Assembly (NCBI RefSeq): GCF_000250635.1
Contig: NC_016940.1
Coordinates: 3,224,501-3,288,500 of the forward strand
DNA from: Saprospira grandis str. Lewin
GTDB lineage: Bacteria > Bacteroidota > Bacteroidia > Chitinophagales > Saprospiraceae
Direction: 5' to 3'
DNA length: 64,000 nt
Position numbers and translations under genes: made by a program. The notes under the pieces were generated by a model. That model was not told the origin of the DNA. It did not search any database and was given only the letters and a program-made list of their open reading frames with translations. This document shows, piece by piece, positions 22,933 to 31,800 of the stretch. Within the stretch, counting starts at the first letter, position 1; every line of letters starts with the position of its first letter.

Positions 22933-23001
22933 GGCCAATCATCGCCTAGGGGCTTGTCCCTAGGCAGCAAAAAGGAGAAAAACAAAATTTTAAACAGACT
23001 C
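22933..23001 (-). mobile_element. Remnant of the IS256-derived MITE
   Basis: The minus strand starts GAGTCTGTTTAAAATTTTGT, matching the left inverted repeat of the IS at 19 of 20 bases, then shares CTTTTTGCTGCCTA and the CCTAGGGGCTTGTCCC hairpin region with the intact MITE at 61465. The middle and the other end are missing. It abuts the A-run of the terminator at 23002. Confidence 0.75.
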
Positions 23002-23037
23002 AAAAAAAAACTGCCCCTCGATTAGCTCGAGGGGCAG
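23002..23037 (-). terminator. Strong terminator, minus strand
   Basis: A perfect 11-bp stem CTGCCCCTCGA / TCGAGGGGCAG with loop TTAGC (plus-strand reading) has nine A at 23002-23010, which form the T-run on the minus strand. It probably ends the transcript of the cytochrome oxidase subunit III gene 310 bp upstream. Confidence 0.88.
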
Positions 23038-23118
23038 TTAAATCAAATAGAATGAGCGGACTTATTCATGGCGTCCTACAGGCTCGAAGGCAATGGCCAA
23101 AGCAGCGGGATTAAATCT

Positions 23119-23240
23119 GGCCTAGCGATGTGCAGCAGTGGCGCGCAGCGCCAGACCGAGCCGCTGAAAGCGGCGAAGGGCCGAGCGAACAGCGAGCTGC
23201 GGAACGTAGCGCCGCAAGGCGAAGCCGCAGCGGAGGCCCC
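23119..23240 (-). repeat. GC-rich composite repeat, type C, minus orientation
   Basis: On the minus strand: GGGGCCTCCGC, stem GCGGCTTCGCCTTGCGGC, GCTACGTTCCGCAGCTCGC, the second core variant GCTGTTCGCTCGGCCCT, stem CGCCGCTTTCAGCGGC, TCGGTCTG, GGCGC TGC GCGCC and CACATCGCTAGGCC. Confidence 0.83.
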
Positions 23241-23244
23241 AAAA

Positions 23245-23339
23245 CAGCAGCGAGCTGCGCAACGACAACAAGAACTTTAGTTCGCAGTTCGACGACCGAA
23301 GGGAGTAACCGCCGCATTTAAACCACTAGCGGAGGCCCC
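23245..23339 (-). repeat. Partial type C repeat with GTCGTCGAACTGCG module
   Basis: Contains GGGGCCTCCGC at its minus-strand start and the module GTTACTCCCTTCGGTCGTCG, then AACTGCG, a stem and CTTGTTGTCG. The same module occurs at 43040-43090, 54765-54815 and twice in 57540-57660. It follows the cytochrome oxidase stop by 10 bp. Confidence 0.75.
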
Positions 23340-23349
23340 AAAACAGCAG

Positions 23350-23976
23350 TTAGAACAGCATATTGAGGAGGAAAAAGAGGACGAGAAAGATCCAGAGGGC
23401 ATCTAGGAAATGCCAATAGACGGTGAGGAGTTCTAGGTGGAGTTTTTTGGCGGGGTCGGAGAAATAGACCAATACGCTAACGGGTTCTTTCATGCGGACC
23501 GAGGCCACATACATAAAGTAGAGCAGGAAGGGCAGGCCGCCAAAAACGTGGGCAAAGTGCAGGCCCGAGAGGGCGTATAGGTACTGTTTGCCATTGCCAA
23601 TATTTTCGCCCATCAGGGCATCTTTGTAGAGGGTCCAGGCGAGTACCTGCATGACCAAGAAAATGGCCGTGAGCAGAAAGGTCAGGTTGAGGGCATTTTG
23701 GTACTTCTTAGTTTCATCCTCTTTATAGGCTGTATTGGCGGCCTTGATGGTCAGGCTGCTGAGGAGGAGCAAAACCGAGTTGGCGATAAAAATGGGGGGT
23801 AGGTAAACGCCCTGGCCCACCTCATTGGCCGAGCGGGTATAGACATAGCCGATGGCAAAGGCGACAAAGAGGAACGTGAGGCCTACCAAAAGGAGGTAGA
23901 GATAAATTTTTTGGTAGGGGAGATTAAAGACCGGCTTTTCGTATTGGTCTTGGGGGTACTGTTTTTTATTGGCCAT
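23350..23976 (-). CDS. Cytochrome c oxidase subunit III-like protein, 208 aa
   Basis: A heme-copper oxidase subunit III of the inner membrane. Five hydrophobic segments are visible (about residues 25-45, 60-78, 95-115, 132-155 and 180-205). The typical motifs are YLYALSGLHFAHVFGGL and LLTVYWHFLDALWIFLVLFFLL, the latter matching the WHFxDxxWxxxF signature of subunit III. The two-helix shortened form is common in bacteria. Other oxidase subunits are not in the window, so the gene is separated from a main cox operon or is a second copy. GC repeats and a terminator follow. Confidence 0.9.
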   Translation of the reverse strand: MANKKQYPQDQYEKPVFNLPYQKIYLYLLLVGLTFLFVAFAIGYVYTRSANEVGQGVYLPPIFIANSVLLLLSSLTIKAANTAYKEDETKKYQNALNLTFLLTAIFLVMQVLAWTLYKDALMGENIGNGKQYLYALSGLHFAHVFGGLPFLLYFMYVASVRMKEPVSVLVYFSDPAKKLHLELLTVYWHFLDALWIFLVLFFLLNMLF

Positions 23977-24073
23977 AAGTTGGTGCAGTTGAAAAATGAG
24001 GTCAAAATAAACAAAGGGCTGCCATGAGTTTAAGCAACAAGAATCACAGAAGACAGCTTTGAGAAAAATAACT

Positions 24074-24081
24074 TATGTTTG
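24074..24081 (+). promoter_or_regulatory. Possible -7 box TATGTTTG
   Basis: A perfect match to the Bacteroidota -7 consensus TAnnTTTG, 58 bp before the start codon of the nuclease gene. No TTG is found 19 bp upstream, so only half of the promoter is supported. Confidence 0.4.
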
Positions 24082-24138
24082 CCTCTTAACAAACATATAA
24101 GAAAAGAGTTGGGGCAGCCCAACGCAAAAGCAGAACTT

Positions 24139-24948
24139 ATGAATCGATTACTAGCATTTGGCTTTTTATTATTGAGTCTTTGGTCTTGTCAACCTAGTCC
24201 GCAGGCGCCAGGGGGCGCTAGTCCGGCCCCAGCGGCAGAAGAGCAGCTTTGGACAGCGGAGCAGTTATTGGCAGATCTGCCAGCGGGTCAGGGGGGGCAA
24301 TTGGTGCGTCATCAATTTTATCAGCTATCCTATCGTTTGGATGCCAAAAATGCGGAATGGGCCATGTATCGGATCGACAGCCAGTCGGTAGCGGATGAGC
24401 GGGCGCCTAGGCGTTCTGGTTTTATACAGGACCCTGAATTAAAAGGGCAAACGGCTAGCGATGCTGATTATCGGGGTTCGGGTTTTGATCGGGGGCATTT
24501 GATTCCGGCCGAGGATATGGATTTTGATCCCAAGGCCATGGACGAAAGCTTTTATTTATCTAATGTATCGCCTCAGGACCCCAGTTTTAATCGGGGGATT
24601 TGGAAAAAGCTAGAGGGGGATTTGCGAGATTGGGCCTTAGAGAAAGGCGATTTATTGGTCATTACTGGGCCTGTTTTGCCGGCGCAACTGCCTGTGGATG
24701 CTCCAAAAATTGCGGGAGACATCTTGGTGCCTTCGGCCTTTTACAAAGTCATTGTAGACCTAAAGGCTCGGAAGAGCATTGCCTTTTTGTTGGCTAATGA
24801 AAAGTCGGATGCAGACTTAAGCAGCTTTGCTTTGAGTATTCGGGAGTTAGAGAATAAGACGGGCCTCAACTTTTTCCCTAAACTATCGGTGCAGCAGGCA
24901 GATGCTCTAGAACAGCAGAAAGAACTAGGCGATTGGTTGAAGGAATAG
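24139..24948 (+). CDS. DNA/RNA non-specific endonuclease, lipoprotein, 269 aa
   Basis: Starts at ATG 24139; the longer TTG-initiated frame is unlikely because MNRLLAFGFLLLSLWSC is a clear lipoprotein signal (lipobox LWSC, Cys17). After a Pro/Ala-rich linker comes a beta-beta-alpha metal (His-Me) endonuclease of the NucA/serratial type: the catalytic GFDRGHLIPAEDM (DRGH motif) at about residue 118, then YLSNVSPQDPSFNRGIWKKLE with the metal-binding Asn, and LLVITGPVLP. Such enzymes degrade DNA and RNA outside the cytoplasm, here probably anchored to the outer membrane, useful for nutrient scavenging. Confidence 0.9.
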   Translation: MNRLLAFGFLLLSLWSCQPSPQAPGGASPAPAAEEQLWTAEQLLADLPAGQGGQLVRHQFYQLSYRLDAKNAEWAMYRIDSQSVADERAPRRSGFIQDPELKGQTASDADYRGSGFDRGHLIPAEDMDFDPKAMDESFYLSNVSPQDPSFNRGIWKKLEGDLRDWALEKGDLLVITGPVLPAQLPVDAPKIAGDILVPSAFYKVIVDLKARKSIAFLLANEKSDADLSSFALSIRELENKTGLNFFPKLSVQQADALEQQKELGDWLKE

Positions 24949-24998
24949 AGGGGATTTGGGGCAGAGAAAAAGAACAAAACTTTTTTTTTATCAAAAGT

Positions 24999-25029
24999 TT
25001 TGCATTTATGTAGAATGCTTCTATCTTAG
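24999..25029 (+). promoter_or_regulatory. Bacteroidota-type promoter TTTG-N19-TATCTTAG
   Basis: TTTG at 24999-25002, exactly 19 bp, then TATCTTAG at 25022-25029 (one mismatch to TAnnTTTG). A 10-bp inverted repeat CAAAACTTTT / AAAAGTTTTG (24975-25002) overlaps the upstream box. Predicted start of RNA near 25036. Confidence 0.55.
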
Positions 25030-25035
25030 CTAATA

Positions 25036-25153
25036 GAAAACGACAGTATTGGGGCCAATTCGCTTTTGGTTCTTTAATACAAGCGTTAGAATTTGATTGA
25101 TTTTTGGTGATTAGAAGGTTTGTAAACTCGGTTTACAAACCTTTCTTTTTTTT
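25036..25153 (+). ncRNA. Candidate leader or small RNA, about 115 nt
   Basis: Bounded by the promoter at 24999 and the terminator hairpin at 25115. No reading frame or recognised RNA family. It could be an attenuated leader of the 25192 gene or a free-standing RNA. Weak call based only on the two boundaries. Confidence 0.3.
25115..25153 (+). terminator. Terminator or attenuator upstream of the 25192 gene
   Basis: A perfect 13-bp stem AAGGTTTGTAAAC / GTTTACAAACCTT with loop TCG is followed by TTCTTTTTTTT. It lies 39 bp before the next start codon and 167 bp after the nuclease stop. Confidence 0.85.
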
Positions 25154-25191
25154 CAGCAAAACTGTATATTCAGGGCCTTAATACTACAACT

Positions 25192-26613
25192 ATGCGTCAA
25201 TTTTTAGAAACCGAACAGAAAGCCCTAGAAATCAACCTCGACCCTAGGATTTACGGCTCCTTTGCCGAAATTGGGGCGGGGCAAGAAGTGGCTCGATATT
25301 TTTTTAAGGTAGGCGCTGCGGCGGGGACTATCGCCAAAACGATTTCGGCCTACGACAAAGTGGTCAGTGATGACATTTATGGGCGAGAGCCTTCTGGCCG
25401 CTACGTTTGCGAGTCGAGATTGTATAAAATGCTAGACCATGAGTATGAGTTGTTGTTGGATCGATTGAGTGGGCAGCGGCCCGACCTCTGTTTGTTTGCC
25501 TTTGCCGATACCATTACCACCATCAATTACCACCGCACCATTAAGGGTCAGGGTTGGATGGGCATGCGCTTTCAGTTGAGTCCGCATGCAGAGCCCAATG
25601 AAATTGTTTTGCATATAGAGTTGCAGGATGGCAATGCCAATTTGCAGCAGCAGGCGGTGGGCATCTTGGGGGTAAATTTATTATATGCCTGTTATCGCTA
25701 TCATGCGGATTATAAAGAGCTTTTGGCCTCTTTGCTCGATAAGCTGGAGGACCGGATTCGGATTGATGTGGTACGCATGAAAGGGCCCGATTTTGAACAT
25801 ATTGACAACCGCTTATTGCTCTTATCTTTAATAGAGCAAAACCTAACCGATGTGGCTGTTTTTGATAAGAAGGGGCAGCCCGTTCATATTTCGGAATTCT
25901 TGTATAAGAAAAACCTCTTGTTGGTTCGGGGCAACTACAATCCGTCTACCTTACTGAGCCTAGATATGATTCGGGCCTCGGCGGCGCAATTTAGGGCCGA
26001 CTTTAGTCGGCGGGCTATGGACTGCTTTGTCATGACCGAGATGACCCTTGATAGTCTGCAGGGAGAAGAAAACACCACCGATGAGAAAAACTTTTTGGAA
26101 CGGGCGCGGCTGCTCAATCATTTGGGGCAGTATGTAATGATTACCGACTGCGACCGCTACCACAAGCTCATTCAGTACGCCTTTGATTATCGGATTCAGC
26201 ATTTGGGTTTGGTCCTTGAAAACAATTTGCTGCTTAGCTTGCTATCGGGCAAATATGAGCGGAATAAAGATGGGCGTCTGCTCACGGCCTTTGGCGAGGT
26301 ATTTACCCGCAATGTGACTCTTTATGCCTATCCAGAACTCAAGGAAGGCAGCGGAGAGCTGTTGCAAACGCATAATTTGCCCATTCCAGAAGGTATGCGC
26401 AACCTTTATCAGCATTTGCTAGACCAGCGGCAGATTCGAGATGTAGAAGGCTATAATGAGGATGTTTTACATATTCGCTCTAGAGAAGCCCTACGCAAAA
26501 TACAGGCAGCAGAAGAAGGCTGGGAGGCCATGTTATCGGATCGTGTAGCGCGTTATATTCAGGAGAGAGGGGCCTTTGGTTTTCCATTAGAAAGCATGGA
26601 GTTTGACTATTAA
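25192..26613 (+). CDS. Conserved hypothetical cytosolic protein, 473 aa
   Basis: The N-terminus (ALEINLDPRIYGSFAEIGAGQEVARYFFKVGAAAGTIAKT) belongs to a conserved family that I remember from Bacteroidota and cyanobacteria, sometimes mislabelled in databases as a receptor or adenylyltransferase. No TonB box, barrel or signal peptide is present, so such labels should not be trusted. The protein is soluble, of even alpha/beta composition, with conserved-looking IELQDGNANLQQQAVGILGVNLLYACYRY and RGNYNPSTLLSLDMI. Function unknown. It may be controlled by the attenuator-like hairpin directly upstream. Confidence 0.75.
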   Translation: MRQFLETEQKALEINLDPRIYGSFAEIGAGQEVARYFFKVGAAAGTIAKTISAYDKVVSDDIYGREPSGRYVCESRLYKMLDHEYELLLDRLSGQRPDLCLFAFADTITTINYHRTIKGQGWMGMRFQLSPHAEPNEIVLHIELQDGNANLQQQAVGILGVNLLYACYRYHADYKELLASLLDKLEDRIRIDVVRMKGPDFEHIDNRLLLLSLIEQNLTDVAVFDKKGQPVHISEFLYKKNLLLVRGNYNPSTLLSLDMIRASAAQFRADFSRRAMDCFVMTEMTLDSLQGEENTTDEKNFLERARLLNHLGQYVMITDCDRYHKLIQYAFDYRIQHLGLVLENNLLLSLLSGKYERNKDGRLLTAFGEVFTRNVTLYAYPELKEGSGELLQTHNLPIPEGMRNLYQHLLDQRQIRDVEGYNEDVLHIRSREALRKIQAAEEGWEAMLSDRVARYIQERGAFGFPLESMEFDY

Positions 26614-26710
26614 CCGATAGGCCAAAAAAGCCAAAGAAAAACTTAAATAGGGGCACATTTTTTGATAGGCAAACGGCCGAAGTTAAATAGCATGGAAAAA
26701 CAATAAATCA

Positions 26711-27979
26711 ATGAAAACCAAAGGACTAGCGCCTGTACACTATCTTTTATTTTTAGTCTTCTTACTCCCTACTGGCAGTTTTGCCCAACTGCAGTTTAAG
26801 TTTCAGCCCCGAGAGCAAGAAAAAGGGGCCTTCCGATTTTTTGAGCCCAAGGCCGAAGGCATTTCTCCGATCAATTTATTCTTTTTGGCCAAGTTCTCAG
26901 AACTGATGTATTTAGAGCGGATGGAGTACCAGCTGCGCTATCTAGAAAATGGCTATCAGCCAGTAGACAGCATTCCAGACTCGGAGTGGATCAAGCAATA
27001 TGCAGCAGTTAATGACGACAATTTTCAGGAGGCTTTTCAGCTGCGCTTTGCTCATTATTTTGATTACCCCCGGCAGTTAACGGGCATGAAAGAGGAGCAG
27101 CCTCCGCAGACCAAGAGTACTTTCCACTTTATGCGGAAAATGGCCTATTTGGGGGGCAAGAAAGATCAGGGGTTAGATCCCGAGTTGATGATTGTCAATA
27201 CGCCTAGAGCAGTCGTTTTGGTCTATAGAGGCACCGATAAAGTAGAAGAAAACGAATGGAGCGAATGGAAGGGGACCGATTTCAGAATTCAGTTGGTTCA
27301 AGCGGGGGGCTTTCTCATCAATACTAAGGTGCATAAGGGCTTTTGGCAGAGCTTTGACCTGATTCGAGATGAGTTGATGCGAACCTTACAGCAAAAAGAG
27401 TTTAAACACAAACCTATCTGGATTACTGGACATAGTTTGGGGGGCGCTATGGCTATTATTTCGGGGGCCTATCTAAAATCGGCTGGCCTGCCCGTGCAAA
27501 ATGTCTATACTTTTGCTTCTCCCCGAACCATTGGAAATAAGAAGTTTGCCGAAAAACTAGCGCAGCTACTACCGAATAAGGTCCACCGATTTGAGTATTA
27601 TCTTGACCCCGTGAGTATCCTTTGGGCGCCGGGCTACACCAATTGCGGGCAGCGGCATTGGTTTGATGCTGAAGATCTTGGGGGCTATCAATTGCATGAA
27701 AATGTAAGAGAACGCTATACTCCGCTTTCTCCTTTCAAGTTTCATAAACACCCTTTTAGAGATAAAAGAACGCTGGGCGAACTTCGCCTGAAAAAGGAAA
27801 TGGAAAATGCTTGGTTGCCGGCCTTGCCTATTCGCGTTTGGTATCATAATCCGCAGTTTTACGTAAAAGCAGCCTATGAGCAGCTCACCGAAGAGCAAAA
27901 GAAGGTCTTACCCGGAGTAGACGATAGTTTTCCCTATCTCTACTTTGGCGGAAAATCTGGCATGCCAGGCTCTAAGTAG
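26711..27979 (+). CDS. Secreted class 3 lipase, 422 aa
   Basis: The signal peptide MKTKGLAPVHYLLFLVFLLPTGSFAQ is cleaved after SFA. An alpha/beta-hydrolase of the fungal/class 3 lipase type: VVLVYRGTD near residue 175, the nucleophile elbow GHSLGGA near residue 244, then VYTFASPRTIGNKKF and YLDPVSILW, where the Asp after the last core strand is the probable acid; a His follows among HWFDAEDLGGYQLHENV. Such enzymes hydrolyse acylglycerols or phospholipids. No type IX sorting domain is seen, so it is periplasmic or released otherwise. A terminator follows at 28101. Confidence 0.88.
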   Translation: MKTKGLAPVHYLLFLVFLLPTGSFAQLQFKFQPREQEKGAFRFFEPKAEGISPINLFFLAKFSELMYLERMEYQLRYLENGYQPVDSIPDSEWIKQYAAVNDDNFQEAFQLRFAHYFDYPRQLTGMKEEQPPQTKSTFHFMRKMAYLGGKKDQGLDPELMIVNTPRAVVLVYRGTDKVEENEWSEWKGTDFRIQLVQAGGFLINTKVHKGFWQSFDLIRDELMRTLQQKEFKHKPIWITGHSLGGAMAIISGAYLKSAGLPVQNVYTFASPRTIGNKKFAEKLAQLLPNKVHRFEYYLDPVSILWAPGYTNCGQRHWFDAEDLGGYQLHENVRERYTPLSPFKFHKHPFRDKRTLGELRLKKEMENAWLPALPIRVWYHNPQFYVKAAYEQLTEEQKKVLPGVDDSFPYLYFGGKSGMPGSK

Positions 27980-28100
27980 TTGGCTATTTTAGAGCTAGCA
28001 GCTCTGCCCTAGAAAAAGGCCCAAAACTAAGGTTTTGAGCCTTGTCCAAAAAATACTGGGTTCGCTTAAAAAAAGAGACTAAAAAGATGTAACAAAATGA

Positions 28101-28137
28101 AGCCCTAGCCATTTATAAAATGGCTAGGGCTTTTTTT
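28101..28137 (+). terminator. Terminator after the lipase gene
   Basis: A perfect 14-bp stem AGCCCTAGCCATTT / AAATGGCTAGGGCT with loop ATA is followed by seven T. The stretch 27980-28304 also holds a weaker hairpin near 28016-28044, but no gene. Confidence 0.93.
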
Positions 28138-28304
28138 AGAATGCTAGCCTTTGCTGTTTTTTAGGTTGGTCAAAATAATATATCTGTAAAAGGGGGCTTT
28201 TATTGCCTTAAATTTTGCTATATAATGCCCTAACTACTTACTTTTACATTGACTTTTGGTCAAAAAATCAGCAAAATTCAATTGTCTAACTAAAACTAAC
28301 GTTC

Positions 28305-31300
28305 ATGAGATTACTCTACACATTACTTCTTTTTACCGGACTGACTACAGGTCTTTTGGCCCAAAAACCAGCCAACGCGCCCCGAGCTGCCCAAAATCAA
28401 ACTAGTTTTCAACGCACGCCCTCTGGCCATATTCGCTGCGCCACTGTTGAAATGGAAGCTGAACGCATGCGCAAGCAGCTCAAAACAAATTATGTAGAAG
28501 ATTTTGAACGCTGGATTGCCCCTAAAGTAGCGGAATACAAACAAAAAGCGGCTAGAAGCGGGGCCAAATCAGTGGTCTATAGAATTCCCGTGGTGGTGCA
28601 TGTACTACATAATGGCGACCCCGTAGGCACAGACGAAAATATTTCTGATGCGCAAATCTTGTCACAAATTCAAGTGATGAATGAGGACTTCCGAAAACTG
28701 GCGGGGACTCCTGGCGATGGATCTGGGGTAGATGTGGAGATCGAGTTCTGTATGGCCCAATATGATGAAACAAATGGACCATCAACTGGAATTAACCGTG
28801 TAAATATTGGACAAACAGGGGTTACTAGAAACCAATTAGAAAATACGATTAAGCCTAACACACAATGGGATCCTACTCAGTACCTAAATATGTGGACCTG
28901 CCGTTTTGTGGCACCTGATAATGGACTTCTTGGTTATGCTCAGTTTCCTAGCGCCTCTGGCCTAGGAGGAATGCCCGCAAATGGTGGTGCCGCAAATACA
29001 GATGGTGTGGTGATGCTTTTTAGTGCCTTTGGTTCTTCGGCGATTGCGCCCGGCGGAACCTATAACGCACCCTACGATTTGGGCAGAACAACTACTCATG
29101 AGGTGGGCCACTGGCTTGGCCTTCGCCATATCTGGGGCGATGGAGATTGTACTTTAGATGACTTTTGTGCAGATACTCCCGAATCAGATGACCCTAACTA
29201 TGGTTGCGCTACGGGCCATGTTTCTTGTGGGACTACAGATTTGGTCGAGAACTATATGGATTATTCCAATGATGCCTGTATGAATAACTTTACTGCCGAC
29301 CAAAAAGCAAGGATGGTCGTGGTCATGAATAACTCGCCTCGTCGGATGGAACTAGCTAGCTCTACCAAATGTGCACCTCCAACTCCAACTATTGCCTTTG
29401 ATTTGGACCAAACGGCAGTAACCGAAGGGACCGATTGTAATTTTCAGGAGTTTACCCTAGATCTCAATATTGCTCTTCCTCCTTCTGATGATGCGGTGAT
29501 TACTTTTGTTCCTTCTGGAACGGCTACCCAAGGCGAAGATTATGACTTTTTTCCTAGCTCAGTCACTTTTTTAGCTGGCCAACAAAACACCCAAACCCTA
29601 ACGGTTCGTATCTATAATGATGGAATTATTGAAGCAACTGAAGACTTTACTATTGGCATGAATCTAAGCACCGTAGGCGATGCCGCAATTACGACAACCG
29701 ATAATCGCCAACATGTATTTACGGTCCAAGATGACGATTATGCGCCTATCGCCAACCAATTAGTTGATGTTATTAACGTAGACTTTGAATCTGGTGCTGG
29801 CGGATTTACTACCTCTGGAAATACAGCAAATAATATGTTTTCTTTAGGTACTGCCGCTACAGCTTCTAGTCAATATTGGACCATCGACAACAGCAATGCA
29901 ACTACTTTTGCCTATACCAATGATGATGGCTGCAATGCCTGCGATAAGTCTGCAGATTACCTCTTCTCTCCCGTCTTTAGCTTGCAAAATGCTAATTCTA
30001 CAACCTTTAGCTTTGATCATGCTTTTGCCGATGAAGCCCCCGAAACTGGCATTGTATCTATTTCTACCAATGGCGCCGCTGGTCCCTTTGTTCCCCTCCT
30101 AACGCTAAGCAATACTAGCACAAATGGTGGAAATGGTCTTCGGATCACACCTTGGGTAACCGTCAATAGTAACCTAGATGCTTACCTTGGCCAAAATAAC
30201 CTTATGCTTCGCTTTGAGTATAGCGATGGCGGCGACTGGATGTATGGCATGGCCCTAGATAATATCCTTTTGCAGGCTACCTTTAATACGGATATCCAAG
30301 AGGCTGTAAATACGGCCAATAATGATGACCTTCCCCTTGGGCCCAACAATATGGTGTATTTCTACGATCCCGCTACTTCTAATGTGATGGGAAGCATTGA
30401 AAATACTTCGGCCTGGGACTATGGTTGTACCACCCTAGAGGTAGACCGCTCTACGGCGAGTAATGCTGGACCTACAGCTCCTTTCATTGATCTCCTTGCG
30501 GCCAATGCCCTAATGGCCAAAACCTTCTATCTAGATCCCTCTAGCAATAATGCTTCAGGAACCTATAACGCAACTTTCTATTTTACAGAAACAGAAATTG
30601 CCGCTTGGGAGGCCGCTACTGGAAAAACAAGAGCCGATCTCAAAATTGTAAAGGTGGCCAATAATCCAATTTCAGATGTGACGCCTGGCAATTATGCGAG
30701 CTATAATATCGAGTATGTTCCAGCAACTATAGCTAGCTTTGGGGCCAATGGCGTAACGCTTTCGGCTAACTTTAGCACTGGCTTTTCTGGCTTTGGTTTT
30801 GGGGATCCTAGTCCCACTTTATTGTCTAATAACCTACTCTCTTTTGAGGCCAAAAGAGCCGGAGACCAAGCTTTGCTAAGCTGGGAAACAACCGCCGAGG
30901 AAGGCTGCAATAGCTTTAGCCTACAGCATTCTGCAAATGGAATTGACTTTGAAGATCTTTTCCAAATTACGGCAGAAGGCCAAGCTGCTAGCTACCAGAA
31001 AGTTCATGCACGGCCGCTCAATGGCTATAATTATTATCGCCTCTTGCAGCATTTTGATAATGGCAGCACTTACTACTCTTCGGTCCGTGTACTCGATATG
31101 CGCCGCAATACTTTAGAGGCCATTCGCCTACAACCCAACCCCGCCCGAGAGCAAATTAACCTGCTATTTTACAGCAACTACAATAGTGAAATCCAAATTG
31201 AAATTGTAGATGCTTTGGGCCGACAAATTACGCCTCCAACAAGAGTGAGCGTGAGTGAAGGGGAGAACCAATTCCAGTTCCCACTTCAAGATTTGGCCGC

Positions 31301-31367
31301 CGGAATTTACTTCTTGCGCATTCAGCAAGGCGGACAAAATTACCACCGCCGCTTTGTCAAACAATAA
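28305..31367 (+). CDS. M43-family (pappalysin-like) secreted metalloprotease with type IX sorting domain, 1020 aa
   Basis: The signal peptide MRLLYTLLLFTGLTTGLLAQ is followed by a pro-region. The zinc site HEVGHWLGLRH at residues 265-275 matches HExxHxxGxxH, with Met-turn NYMDYS near 318, typical of cytophagalysin/pappalysin M43 peptidases; Cys pairs (GDGDCTLDDFCAD) stabilise it. Downstream come a Calx-beta-like domain at about residues 365-480 (VTEGTDCNFQEFTLDL, TATQGEDYDFFPSSVTF, NDGIIEATEDFTI), a jelly-roll anchor domain at about 500-660, and a C-terminal Por sorting domain (LQPNPAREQINLLF, DLAAGIYFLRIQQGGQ). It probably degrades extracellular proteins at the surface. A terminator follows at 31397. 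Confidence 0.93.
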   Translation: MRLLYTLLLFTGLTTGLLAQKPANAPRAAQNQTSFQRTPSGHIRCATVEMEAERMRKQLKTNYVEDFERWIAPKVAEYKQKAARSGAKSVVYRIPVVVHVLHNGDPVGTDENISDAQILSQIQVMNEDFRKLAGTPGDGSGVDVEIEFCMAQYDETNGPSTGINRVNIGQTGVTRNQLENTIKPNTQWDPTQYLNMWTCRFVAPDNGLLGYAQFPSASGLGGMPANGGAANTDGVVMLFSAFGSSAIAPGGTYNAPYDLGRTTTHEVGHWLGLRHIWGDGDCTLDDFCADTPESDDPNYGCATGHVSCGTTDLVENYMDYSNDACMNNFTADQKARMVVVMNNSPRRMELASSTKCAPPTPTIAFDLDQTAVTEGTDCNFQEFTLDLNIALPPSDDAVITFVPSGTATQGEDYDFFPSSVTFLAGQQNTQTLTVRIYNDGIIEATEDFTIGMNLSTVGDAAITTTDNRQHVFTVQDDDYAPIANQLVDVINVDFESGAGGFTTSGNTANNMFSLGTAATASSQYWTIDNSNATTFAYTNDDGCNACDKSADYLFSPVFSLQNANSTTFSFDHAFADEAPETGIVSISTNGAAGPFVPLLTLSNTSTNGGNGLRITPWVTVNSNLDAYLGQNNLMLRFEYSDGGDWMYGMALDNILLQATFNTDIQEAVNTANNDDLPLGPNNMVYFYDPATSNVMGSIENTSAWDYGCTTLEVDRSTASNAGPTAPFIDLLAANALMAKTFYLDPSSNNASGTYNATFYFTETEIAAWEAATGKTRADLKIVKVANNPISDVTPGNYASYNIEYVPATIASFGANGVTLSANFSTGFSGFGFGDPSPTLLSNNLLSFEAKRAGDQALLSWETTAEEGCNSFSLQHSANGIDFEDLFQITAEGQAASYQKVHARPLNGYNYYRLLQHFDNGSTYYSSVRVLDMRRNTLEAIRLQPNPAREQINLLFYSNYNSEIQIEIVDALGRQITPPTRVSVSEGENQFQFPLQDLAAGIYFLRIQQGGQNYHRRFVKQ

Positions 31368-31396
31368 TAGGCAGCTACGGCTTGATTATTAAATAG

Positions 31397-31429
31397 ACAG
31401 CTCAACAGTTTTGTTGGGCTGTTTTTTTT
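31397..31429 (+). terminator. Terminator after the M43 protease gene
   Basis: An 11-bp stem ACAGCTCAACA / TGTTGGGCTGT with one G:U pair and loop GTTT is followed by seven further T. Repeat GGGGCTGCC begins at the end of the T-run. Confidence 0.9.
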
Positions 31430-31546
31430 TGGGGCTGCCCACTCGCTTCGCTCGGGTCGGGCTGTTTCGCAGCTCGCTGTTCGCTCGGCCCTTCAGCGCT
31501 GCGCGCTTCGGTCTGGCCCTGCGGGCCACTGCTGTCCATCCCTCAG
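31430..31546 (+). repeat. GC-rich composite repeat, type B
   Basis: GGGGCTGCCC, stem ACTCG CTT CGCTCGGGT, CGGGCTGTTTCGCAGCTCG, second core variant GCTGTTCGCTCGGCCCT, stem region AGCGCTGCGCGCT, TCGGTCTG, GGCCC TGC GGGCC, CCATCCCTCAGCC. It forms an inverted pair with the block at 31801. Confidence 0.85.
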
Positions 31547-31800
31547 CCAGATTTAATCGCGCTGCTTTGGCCATAGTTTGCTATGAATTTTTGGCTAGGC
31601 CAGCTATTTTTTAAGGGCATAGCCTTCGCTATGGCCGAGAAAAATAGGGCCGACTAGCGGGAAATTGCTGCAAACTATAAAAGTGAGTGCGTTTAAATCT
31701 GGCTATTGCCTGCGGCGCTTCGCGCCTGTAGGGCGCAGATTTGGACCTCATCAATATATTATTGCGTAGCAATACCGCTTTAAAGGGCCGAAGGCCCGCG
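31547..31800. other. Hairpin-rich spacer between two inverted repeat blocks
   Basis: No gene. It contains CCATAG TTTG CTATG (31571-31585), nested stems GGCCAGCTATTTTTT / AAAAATAGGGCC (31598-31652) enclosing GGCATAGC CTTC GCTATGGCC, and TATTGC GTA GCAATA (31757-31775). Its outer part shares CAGATTTGGACCT with sequence at 47612. Together with its flanking blocks it is about 490 bp of near-continuous inverted repeats. Confidence 0.6.

Noticed and set aside
22638-22949. Open frame of about 103 codons with MSGSKLV heptads
   Set aside because: The frame is open only because the unit is 21 bp; both strands are open, and there is no promoter, RBS or flanking coding sequence.
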